This document shows positions 16,212 to 23,627 of a stretch of DNA of 64,000 nt, piece by piece; position 1 is the first letter of the stretch, and each line of letters begins with the position of its first letter. Under the pieces are notes generated by a model, which had not been told where the DNA came from, did not search any database, and was given only the letters and a program-made list of their open reading frames with translations. This stretch comes from Paracoccaceae bacterium Fryx2. GTDB lineage: Bacteria; Pseudomonadota; Alphaproteobacteria; Rhodobacterales; Rhodobacteraceae. Location: NCBI GenBank assembly GCA_032334235.1, contig JAVSGI010000005.1, forward strand, positions 2,232,001 through 2,296,000, written 5' to 3'. The position numbers were made by a program, and so were the translations under genes.

Positions 16212-19084
16212 AGGACTTCGTGATCCCCGACCGTGATTTCGGCACCCCTGCGGCAAGATCGAAGGTGATGGTGACGCTGACGGTCGATGGCTTCGACGTG
16301 ACGGTACCCGAGGGCACCAGCATCATGCGCGCGGCGGCCGAGGCGGGCATTTCGGTGCCCAAACTCTGCGCGACCGACAGTGTCGAGGCATTCGGGTCGT
16401 GCCGCCTCTGCCTGGTCGAGATCGAGGGGCGCAAGGGCACGCCATCGTCCTGCACCACGCCGGTCGCGGCGGGGATGCAGGTGCATACCCAGACGGCGCG
16501 GCTGAAGAAACTTCGGCGCGGGGTGATGGAGCTTTACATCTCCGATCACCCGCTGGATTGCCTGACCTGTGCCGCGAACGGCGATTGTGAATTGCAGGAC
16601 ATGGCGGGGGCGGTGGGCCTGCGCGATGTGCGCTACGAGGCGGTGGATACCCATTTCCGACCGCGCAGCAACGGCGGGGCCAACCCGCAATGGATGCCCA
16701 AGGACGACAGCAACCCCTATTTCACCTACGACCCGGCCAAGTGCATCGTCTGTTCGCGCTGCGTGCGCGCCTGCGAGGAAGTGCAGGGCACCTTTGCGCT
16801 GACGATTCAAGGCCGCGGCTTCGACAGCCGGGTGTCGGCGGGCATGGCGGGCGACGATTTCCTGACATCGGACTGCGTGTCCTGCGGCGCCTGCGTCGCC
16901 GCCTGCCCGACCGCAACCTTGCAGGAAAAAAGCGTGATCGAGATCGGCACGCCGGAACGCAGCATCATCACCACCTGCGCCTATTGCGGCGTGGGGTGCA
17001 GCTTCAAGGCCGAAATGCGCGGCGACGAGGTGGTGCGGATGGTGCCCTGGAAGCACGGCAAGGCCAACCGCGGCCATTCCTGCGTCAAGGGGCGCTTTGC
17101 CTATGGCTATGCCAGCCACAAGGACCGCATCCTGAACCCGATGATCCGTGACGCGATCACCGACCCGTGGCGCGAGGTGACGTGGCCCGAGGCGATGGCA
17201 TTCGCCGCCGCCCGGATGCGCGGCATTCAGGAAAGGCACGGGCGCCACTCGGTCGGAGTCATCACCTCCAGCCGCTGCACCAATGAGGAAACCTATCTGG
17301 TGCAGAAGCTGACCCGCGCGGTGTTCCTGAACAACAATACCGATACCTGCGCCCGGGTCTGCCATTCACCCACCGGCTATGGGCTGGGGGCGACCTTCGG
17401 CACCTCGGCCGGCACGCAGGATTTCGACTCGGTCGAGCATACCGACGTGGTGATCGTGATCGGGGCCAACCCGACCGACGGGCATCCGGTCTTTGCCAGC
17501 CGGCTGAAGAAGCGGCTGCGGCAGGGGGCAAAGCTGATCGTGATCGACCCGCGCCGGATTGATATGGTGGACGGGCCGCATGTGAAGGCGGCGCACCATC
17601 TGGCGTTGCGGCCGGGAACCAACGTCGCGGTGGTGACGGCACTGGCGCATGTGATCGTGACCGAGGGGCTGTTCGACGAAACCTTCATCCGCACCCGCTG
17701 CGACTGGGACGAGTTTGCCGACTATGCCGAATTCGTGGCCGACCCCAAGCACGCGCCCGAGGCGACCGAACTGCTGACCGGGGTTCCGGCGGCGGAGCTG
17801 CGTGCGGCGGCGCGGCTGTTCGCGCGGGGCGGCAACGGGGCGATCTATTACGGGCTGGGGGTGACGGAGCACAGCCAGGGGTCAACCACGGTGATCGGCA
17901 TTGCCAATCTGGCAATGCTGACCGGCAACCTCGGGCGGCCGGGTGTGGGCGTCAACCCGCTGCGCGGCCAGAACAACGTGCAGGGCGCCTGCGACATGGG
18001 GTCTTTCCCGCACGAGCTGCCGGGCTACCGCCATGTCAAGCACGACGAGGCGCGCGCGGTGTTCGAGGCGCTTTGGGGTGTCACGATCGACAGCGAGCCG
18101 GGGCTGCGCATTCCCAACATGCTGGATGCGGCGGTGGAGGGGTCTTTCAAGGGGCTTTACTGCCAGGGCGAGGACATCCTGCAATCGGACCCCGACACCA
18201 GGCATGTCGCCGCCGGGCTGGCCGCGATGGACTGCGTGATCGTGCACGACCTGTTCCTGAACGAGACGGCGAACTACGCGCATGTCTTCCTGCCCGGCTC
18301 GACCTTTCTGGAAAAGGACGGCACCTTCACCAACGCCGAACGCCGGATCAACCGGGTGCGGCGCGTGATGGCGCCGCGCAACGGCTATGGCGACTGGGAA
18401 GTGACGCAGATGCTGGCCAATGCGCTGGGGGCGGGCTGGACCTATACGCACCCCAGCCAGATCATGGACGAGATCGCGCTGCTGACGCCATCCTTCGCCG
18501 GGGTTTCCTATGAAAAGCTGGAGGAGGCGGGGTCGGTGCAGTGGCCGTGCGATGAAGAACATCCCGACGGCACGCCGCTGATGCATGTGGATGGTTTCAT
18601 GCGCGGGCGCGGCAGGTTCATCCGCACCGAATATGTCGCGACGGACGAGAAGACCGGGCCGCGCTTCCCGCTGCTGCTGACCACGGGGCGGATTCTCAGC
18701 CAATACAACGTCGGCGCGCAGACGCGGCGGACGGCGAATGTGGTCTGGCACCCCGAGGATGTGCTGGAGATTCACCCGCACGACGCTGAAGTGCGCGGCG
18801 TGAAAGAGGGCGACTGGGTGCGGCTGGCCTCGCGCGCCGGAGAGACGACGCTGCACGCCAGGATCACCGACCGGGTGTCGCCGGGGGTGGTCTATACCAC
18901 CTTCCACCATCCCGATACGCAGGCCAACGTGATCACCACCGACTATTCCGACTGGGCGACCAACTGCCCGGAATACAAGGTGACGGCGGTGCAGATCAGC
19001 CCGTCGAACGGGCCGTCCGACTGGCAGGAAAGCTATGCGGCGCAGGCGGCGCAGGCGCGGCGCATCCTGCCTGCGGCGGAATGA
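16208..19084 (+). CDS. fdsA: NAD-dependent formate dehydrogenase alpha subunit (Mo-bisMGD)
   Basis: The 958-aa catalytic subunit. The N-terminus is NuoG-like: a [2Fe-2S] ferredoxin domain (Cys54, 65, 68, 82), a His-Cys cluster (HPLDCLTC...NGDC), and two [4Fe-4S] binding blocks (CIVCSRCVRAC and CVSCGACVAAC). A further cluster at CAYCGVGCSF opens the molybdopterin oxidoreductase domain. The molybdenum ligand is Cys385 in CARVCHSPTG, so this is a Cys rather than a selenocysteine enzyme. Formate is oxidised here, and cofactor supply is consistent with moaD/moaE in the same window. The 4-nt overlaps with both neighbours indicate one operon. Confidence 0.97.
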   Translation: MKDFVIPDRDFGTPAARSKVMVTLTVDGFDVTVPEGTSIMRAAAEAGISVPKLCATDSVEAFGSCRLCLVEIEGRKGTPSSCTTPVAAGMQVHTQTARLKKLRRGVMELYISDHPLDCLTCAANGDCELQDMAGAVGLRDVRYEAVDTHFRPRSNGGANPQWMPKDDSNPYFTYDPAKCIVCSRCVRACEEVQGTFALTIQGRGFDSRVSAGMAGDDFLTSDCVSCGACVAACPTATLQEKSVIEIGTPERSIITTCAYCGVGCSFKAEMRGDEVVRMVPWKHGKANRGHSCVKGRFAYGYASHKDRILNPMIRDAITDPWREVTWPEAMAFAAARMRGIQERHGRHSVGVITSSRCTNEETYLVQKLTRAVFLNNNTDTCARVCHSPTGYGLGATFGTSAGTQDFDSVEHTDVVIVIGANPTDGHPVFASRLKKRLRQGAKLIVIDPRRIDMVDGPHVKAAHHLALRPGTNVAVVTALAHVIVTEGLFDETFIRTRCDWDEFADYAEFVADPKHAPEATELLTGVPAAELRAAARLFARGGNGAIYYGLGVTEHSQGSTTVIGIANLAMLTGNLGRPGVGVNPLRGQNNVQGACDMGSFPHELPGYRHVKHDEARAVFEALWGVTIDSEPGLRIPNMLDAAVEGSFKGLYCQGEDILQSDPDTRHVAAGLAAMDCVIVHDLFLNETANYAHVFLPGSTFLEKDGTFTNAERRINRVRRVMAPRNGYGDWEVTQMLANALGAGWTYTHPSQIMDEIALLTPSFAGVSYEKLEEAGSVQWPCDEEHPDGTPLMHVDGFMRGRGRFIRTEYVATDEKTGPRFPLLLTTGRILSQYNVGAQTRRTANVVWHPEDVLEIHPHDAEVRGVKEGDWVRLASRAGETTLHARITDRVSPGVVYTTFHHPDTQANVITTDYSDWATNCPEYKVTAVQISPSNGPSDWQESYAAQAAQARRILPAAE

Positions 19085-19905
19085 GGGTGACCGTGCATCG
19101 CGACATGCCGCTATGGAGCCATGGCGCTGGGGACGCCCGGCCGGGCCAGCGCTGCCTGCCCGAGGAGGTGGCGGTCGCGCTGTCCTACAACGGCAGCACG
19201 CAGGCGGTGATGATGGCGACCCCCGCGGATCTGGGAGATTTCGCCTATGGCTTTTCGCTGACCGAAGGCATCGCCCGGCCGGAGGAGATCGACAGCGTCA
19301 CGGTGGTGGCGGCGCCGCGCGGCATCGACGTGCAGATCTGGTTGCGGGGCGATGCGGGCGCGCGGTTGCAGGCGCGGCGGCGGACCATGGCGGGGCCGGT
19401 GGGCTGCGGGCTTTGCGGCATCGACAGTCTGGAGGAGGCGACGCGCGATGCGGTGCCGCTGGCGCCCTCGGGGTTTCGCATGACGCCCGCGCAGGTGAAG
19501 GCGGCAGTGGCGGGGCTGACCGCGCACCAGCCGCTGCACGACGCGACCCGGGCCGCCCATGCGGCGGCGTTCTGGACGCCCGAGGCCGGGTTCGTCGCGG
19601 TGCGCGAGGATGTCGGGCGGCACAATGCGCTGGACAAGCTGGCGGGCGCGCTGATCCGGGGCGGGCTTGGGCAGGATGGCGCGGTGCTGGTGACAAGCCG
19701 GGTGTCGATCGACCTGGTGCAGAAATGCGCGGCAATCGGCGCGTCGGTTCTGATCGCGGTTTCCGCGCCAACAGTGGCGGCGGTCGACATGGCCGGGGCC
19801 GCCGGGATCACCCTGATCGCCCTGGCCCGGCCGGAGCGGTTCGACGTTTTTACCCATCCCGAACGCGTGGCCGGGGCCACGATGGAGACGCGACATGTCG
19901 CCTGA
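19081..19905 (+). CDS. fdhD: Formate dehydrogenase accessory sulfurtransferase FdhD (FdsC)
   Basis: The 274-aa chaperone that transfers sulfur from a cysteine desulfurase to the Mo-bisMGD cofactor before its insertion into FdsA. The essential Cys pair is Cys109/Cys112 in GPVGCGLCGIDS. VREDVGRHNALDKLAG and LVTSRVSIDLVQK are the family's conserved blocks. The gene is embedded in the fds operon, overlapping fdsA by 4 nt and fdsD by 11 nt, which ties it to this formate dehydrogenase. Confidence 0.95.
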   Translation: MRVTVHRDMPLWSHGAGDARPGQRCLPEEVAVALSYNGSTQAVMMATPADLGDFAYGFSLTEGIARPEEIDSVTVVAAPRGIDVQIWLRGDAGARLQARRRTMAGPVGCGLCGIDSLEEATRDAVPLAPSGFRMTPAQVKAAVAGLTAHQPLHDATRAAHAAAFWTPEAGFVAVREDVGRHNALDKLAGALIRGGLGQDGAVLVTSRVSIDLVQKCAAIGASVLIAVSAPTVAAVDMAGAAGITLIALARPERFDVFTHPERVAGATMETRHVA

Positions 19906-20116
19906 CAAGCTGATCTACATGGCCAACCAGATTGCAACCTTCATGATCAGCAAGCCGCATGACGAGGCGGTGGCGGGGCTGGCCTCGCATGTCAACGACT
20001 ACTGGGAACCCCGGATGCGGCGGCAGCTGTTCGACATTGTCGATGCCGGGGGGGCGGGGCTGGCGCCTCTGGTGATGGAAGCAGCGGCCACGATCAGGCG
20101 GCCGCAGGAGGCGTGA
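19895..20116 (+). CDS. fdsD: Formate dehydrogenase delta subunit
   Basis: A 73-aa small subunit (MSPDKLIYMANQIATFM..., DYWEPRMRRQL) typical of FdsD. It is a structural and maturation-related component of the soluble FdsABG complex, without cofactors. It overlaps fdhD by 11 nt and is last in the operon, followed at once by a strong hairpin. Confidence 0.93.
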   Translation: MSPDKLIYMANQIATFMISKPHDEAVAGLASHVNDYWEPRMRRQLFDIVDAGGAGLAPLVMEAAATIRRPQEA

Positions 20117-20117
20117 T

Positions 20118-20147
20118 GCCCTGAAACGCCGGGCGGCGCTTCAGGGC
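20118..20147. terminator. Bidirectional terminator between fdsD and the saccharopine dehydrogenase
   Basis: Nested stem GCCCTGAA / TTCAGGGC with inner CGCC-GGGC-GGCG, starting 2 nt after the fdsD stop and 7 nt from the convergent gene's stop. It has no T-tract, but its placement between convergent genes fits a shared terminator. Confidence 0.7.
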
Positions 20148-20153
20148 CGTTCG

Positions 20154-21296
20154 TCAGGCCAGGTGGTCCACCCGGGCCAGATACTGCGCCAGCGTGCCCA
20201 CGTCGCCCAGCCAGCGTGCCACAAGCTTCGGGTCGTGCGGGGCGGCGTGGACCCCGGCGGGAATCTCGCGGGCCAGCACCGCCTCGACCGCCAGCGACAC
20301 CGGCACCGACACGAGCCGCGCCATCGCGGTGCCGCGCGCATCGCCCCAGGCGTCCATCGCCCAGGTCTGGTGCCAGACCGGCACGCCGTCCCGCTCGGCC
20401 TTCAGCGACACGAACAGCACCACCCGGTCGGGCTCGCCCTCGGCATAGGCGTGCTCGGCCCAGAAGCCTGTCGCCATTTCGGCCAGGCGGGCATCGCCGC
20501 CCGGGCCTTCCAGCGTCTCTATTTCTTCGAATACCGGGGTCCAGGCCTCGGACCAGCCGTTCAGGCGAATGGTGCCGCGCACGAAATCGCGCACCTTCCA
20601 CGCGGGATCGAAGCGGTAGTCGGCCAGAAACGGCAGGCTGTCGCGGTTCGGGTAAACCTCGAAGGTTTCGGGCAGCGGCAGGGGCGCGGTGTAGGACGTG
20701 ACCGCATCCCACGGCCGGGAGACGCGCAATTCGGCGTAATTGCGCAAGCTGCGCGAGGCGGAGCGCAGCGCCTTCAGCACGCCGAGCGGCGACCAGCTGA
20801 ACTTGTAGCGGAAGGCGTTCGGCTCTTTCGGCACGCCGCCGCAGTAAGAGGTGAAGGACAGCACGTTGTCGGCATGGAAGGCCGGGCTGGCGCGGTAGGC
20901 CGCCACCAGATCATGCGCCATCAGGTGGTCGATGCCGGGGTCGAGCCCGACCTCGTTGACCGAGCGCAACCCCGCCGCGCGGAACGCCCCGTCCAGCGCA
21001 CGCATTTCCGGCGCGATGTAGCTGGACGACACGAAGTGCGCGCCCTTTGCAAGGCAGGCCTGCGCGATGGCCACATGCTGATCGGCGGGCAGCATCGACA
21101 CCGCCACGTCGCCAGGCTGCAGCGCCGCCGTCAGCGCGTCGAGCGTGTAGGCGCGGATGTCGGGGGTCAGGTCGCCCACCGCCTCGCGGGCCTTCTCGAC
21201 CGTGCGGTTCCACACCGCGACGGTGTGACCGTCGGCGATCAGCCGCCGCAGCCCGGGCACCGAGGACAGGCCGGTGCCGCACCAATGGATGGTCAT
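20154..21296 (-). CDS. Saccharopine dehydrogenase (Lys9-like, probably glutamate-forming)
   Basis: A 380-aa NAD(P)-binding enzyme of the saccharopine dehydrogenase family. It has a Rossmann start (IHWCGTGLSSVPGLRRL), SMLPADQH and the conserved NEVGLDPGIDHLMA. Together with the Lys1-like enzyme encoded 11 nt upstream it would interconvert saccharopine with lysine and aminoadipate semialdehyde. These bacteria normally make lysine by the diaminopimelate route, so degradation is the likely direction. AAGGAGA lies 6 nt before the ATG. The exact reaction assignment is from family resemblance only. Confidence 0.85.
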   Translation of the reverse strand: MTIHWCGTGLSSVPGLRRLIADGHTVAVWNRTVEKAREAVGDLTPDIRAYTLDALTAALQPGDVAVSMLPADQHVAIAQACLAKGAHFVSSSYIAPEMRALDGAFRAAGLRSVNEVGLDPGIDHLMAHDLVAAYRASPAFHADNVLSFTSYCGGVPKEPNAFRYKFSWSPLGVLKALRSASRSLRNYAELRVSRPWDAVTSYTAPLPLPETFEVYPNRDSLPFLADYRFDPAWKVRDFVRGTIRLNGWSEAWTPVFEEIETLEGPGGDARLAEMATGFWAEHAYAEGEPDRVVLFVSLKAERDGVPVWHQTWAMDAWGDARGTAMARLVSVPVSLAVEAVLAREIPAGVHAAPHDPKLVARWLGDVGTLAQYLARVDHLA

Positions 21297-21307
21297 TGTC
21301 GTCTCCT

Positions 21308-22363
21308 TCAGAGCTTTTCGATATGGCGGTGGTATTCCGCTGCGGCGCGGCCCCAGACGCCAGATTGCAGGTCGGTCAGCGTGGCGAGCGAGGGCAGCAG
21401 CTGCGCCGCGTAATCCACGCTGCTTTCGACGGGCAGCAGCGAGGGCAGGTTGTCGATCGCCGTCACATCCAGCACGGGCGCGTCGTGGACGCGCAGTGCC
21501 GGGGCCTGCCAGTCGGTCGTGCGGTCATAGACCTTGATGGGCGAGAAATCCGAGGTCGGGTCGCAGGCGATGTCACCGATCACCGACAGGGCGCGCAGGC
21601 CGGTCGCCGCACTGGCGGGCACGAAGACCGGGCAGCCGGGGCTGGCGAGGATGCAGTTCAGGAAGATCTCGTGCTGCAAGACCTCGGGGAACGGGCCGCC
21701 GCTGGCGGTTTCGGCCATGTCCCATTTCGTCACCGCCACGCCCATCGCGGCGCAGAGGTCGGACGCGCCGGTGCCGACCCGGCCCAGCGCGCCGATCACG
21801 ATGGCGCGGGGGCGGGCCCCGCCGATGGCGGCCAGTTCGGCGCCGAGATCGGCCAGCAGGGCCGCCTTGCCGGGGTATTTCGCAACCGGGCCGCAGATCG
21901 CGCCGTGGCGCTGCGCTGCCCAGCATTTCAGCGCCACCGCCGCCCCGGCATAGCCCGCCCAATAGCCGAACGCGGCCACCCTGCGGCCTTGCGGCGTCAC
22001 CAGATATTCCAGATCGTAGAGCGTGCCGCCCCCGGCCTTGAAACGCCCAAGAAGCACCTGCCCGGCGGGCTGGCCCTTGTAGGCATGGCCGAACATGATG
22101 TGGCGGTGCTTCAGCGGCGTGCCGTCCTCGGGCAGCTCCTTCAAGCCGAAGATGATCGCGTCTTCGGGGGCGTCGGGCCACAGGTTCTCGGCGGCAATCG
22201 CGCAGCCCGCCGCGCGGTAACCGTCGATCGGGATGGCGCGGACCGAGCTTTCCTCGACCGTGACCCTGATGCCCGCCGCGATCAGGGTCGCAGCCCCTTC
22301 GGGCGTCAGGCCCGCGCGTTCCTCGTTCGGGCGCTGTTCGGCCCTGACCCACAGATGCGTCAT
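21308..22363 (-). CDS. Saccharopine dehydrogenase (NAD+, L-lysine-forming type, Lys1-like)
   Basis: A 351-aa enzyme of the alanine dehydrogenase/Lys1 fold. It starts MTHLWVRAEQRPNEERAGLTPE, with the Arg- and Lys-rich substrate site (ERAGLTP, GLKELP) and HIMFGHAYKGQ. A nucleotide-binding segment reads VIGALGRVGTGA, and EIFLNCILAS follows. It condenses lysine with 2-oxoglutarate to saccharopine, or the reverse. It is upstream in a two-gene operon with the Lys9-like enzyme; the WGR-protein gene ends 7 nt before its start on the same strand. Confidence 0.87.
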   Translation of the reverse strand: MTHLWVRAEQRPNEERAGLTPEGAATLIAAGIRVTVEESSVRAIPIDGYRAAGCAIAAENLWPDAPEDAIIFGLKELPEDGTPLKHRHIMFGHAYKGQPAGQVLLGRFKAGGGTLYDLEYLVTPQGRRVAAFGYWAGYAGAAVALKCWAAQRHGAICGPVAKYPGKAALLADLGAELAAIGGARPRAIVIGALGRVGTGASDLCAAMGVAVTKWDMAETASGGPFPEVLQHEIFLNCILASPGCPVFVPASAATGLRALSVIGDIACDPTSDFSPIKVYDRTTDWQAPALRVHDAPVLDVTAIDNLPSLLPVESSVDYAAQLLPSLATLTDLQSGVWGRAAAEYHRHIEKL

Positions 22364-22370
22364 GTCTTTG

Positions 22371-22601
22371 CTACTCCGTCAAGGCGCGATAGCCGCGCCG
22401 CTGTGCCTTGCCCTGCCAGCGTTCCGCCGCAAGGCAGGCATCGCGCAGGTTGGAAAACCAGACCAGCAACTGCCGCCCGCGCCGCCCCCGCCTGCCCCAT
22501 TCGCGCAGCACGGAATATTCGCCGTAAAGGTTGTAGCTGATTTCGACCCGGTAGAAACGCGGGGCGGGGCGCTGGTCGCGCAACAGCAGGAAGTCGAGCA
22601 T
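22371..22601 (-). CDS. WGR domain protein
   Basis: A 76-aa protein consisting essentially of one WGR domain. FYRVEISYNLYGEYSVLREWGRRGRRG contains the name-giving Trp-Gly-Arg. This is a small nucleic-acid-associated domain otherwise seen in PARP and MolR-like proteins. The stop lies 7 nt before the Lys1-like start. The role is unknown. Confidence 0.85.
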   Translation of the reverse strand: MLDFLLLRDQRPAPRFYRVEISYNLYGEYSVLREWGRRGRRGRQLLVWFSNLRDACLAAERWQGKAQRRGYRALTE

Positions 22602-22667
22602 TTGCGGGCTCCGTCTGGTCTTTCGGCTCTCCAGATACCAGATAATGCGGCAAGGGACAGGGGGCGG

Positions 22668-23594
22668 ATGATGCTGGGGCGCAGGGGAGTGATCGGAGCC
22701 GGACTGGCGGCGGGGCTGGCGGGGGTGCTGGCGGGGCTCGTGCTGTGGCGGCGGCCGGTCGCGGTGGCCGATACGGTGCTGCCGCCGCCGGGGGGGGCGT
22801 TGCGGGTCTATCACCTGGGGCACAGTCTGGTGGGGCGCGACATGCCGGCGATGCTGGCACAACTGGCGGGGCACGGGTTTGCCAGCCAGCTTGGCTGGGG
22901 GGCGAGCCTGCGCCAGCACTGGGGGGCAGAGCCGGTGCCGGGGTTCGAGGTGGAAAATGACCATGCCGACCATCTGCCCGCGCGTCAGGCGCTGGAATCG
23001 GGGGCGTTCGACGCCGTGGTGCTGACCGAGATGGTCGAGATCCGCGACGCGATCCGCTGGCATGACAGCGCGACCTATCTGGCGCATTGGGCGCAGGCGG
23101 CGCGGGCGGGCAACCCGGCGGTGCGGGTGTATCTTTACGAGACCTGGCACCGGCTCGACGACCCCGATGGCTGGCTGGAGCGGATCGACGCCGATCTGGA
23201 GCGGCACTGGGAGGAGGCGCTGCGGCGCCCGGCACAGGCGCGGGCCGGGGCGGTGCATCTGATCCCCGCCGGGCAGGTGCTGGCTGCCGTGGTGCGCGCG
23301 GCAGAGGCGGGGCAGGTGCCCGGCCTGACCGGGCGCGCCGACCTGTTCGCGCGGGCCGAGGGGGGCGTGGACCCGATCCACCTTGGCGACCTTGGCGCCT
23401 ATCTTGTGGCGCTGGCGCATTATGCGGTGCTTTATCACCGCAGCCCGCTTGGCCTGCCGCATGTGCTGCGACGGGCCGATGGCAGCCCGGCGGAGGCCCT
23501 GCCCGACGCGGCGGTGCCCGTGGTGCAGGCGCTGGTCTGGCAGGTGGTCGGCCGCCATGCCGCCACCGGCCTTGCCCCGCGCCCGGGGCTCTGA
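22668..23594 (+). CDS. SGNH/GDSL-like hydrolase, exported
   Basis: A 308-aa protein with an N-terminal hydrophobic, Arg-containing signal or anchor (residues ~1-35, RRGVIGAGLAAGLAGVLAG). The catalytic domain has GHSLV (Ser53) and DPIHLGD (Asp235-x2-His238), the Ser and Asp-x2-His elements of SGNH esterases. It also carries VYLYETWH. The next gene's N-terminal third is a clear paralogue with the same three motifs in the same order. The likely role is deacylation or acyl transfer on a surface polymer, inferred from the polysaccharide context. ATG at 22668 or 22671; a GGGGG element precedes both. Confidence 0.75.
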   Translation: MMLGRRGVIGAGLAAGLAGVLAGLVLWRRPVAVADTVLPPPGGALRVYHLGHSLVGRDMPAMLAQLAGHGFASQLGWGASLRQHWGAEPVPGFEVENDHADHLPARQALESGAFDAVVLTEMVEIRDAIRWHDSATYLAHWAQAARAGNPAVRVYLYETWHRLDDPDGWLERIDADLERHWEEALRRPAQARAGAVHLIPAGQVLAAVVRAAEAGQVPGLTGRADLFARAEGGVDPIHLGDLGAYLVALAHYAVLYHRSPLGLPHVLRRADGSPAEALPDAAVPVVQALVWQVVGRHAATGLAPRPGL

Positions 23595-23627
23595 CACCTT
23601 GGCCGCGGCCATCCCGGAGACCGCATC

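Noticed and set aside
16208-19084. Selenocysteine formate dehydrogenase
   Set aside because: The metal-ligand position is a Cys codon (CARVCHSP) and there is no in-frame TGA.
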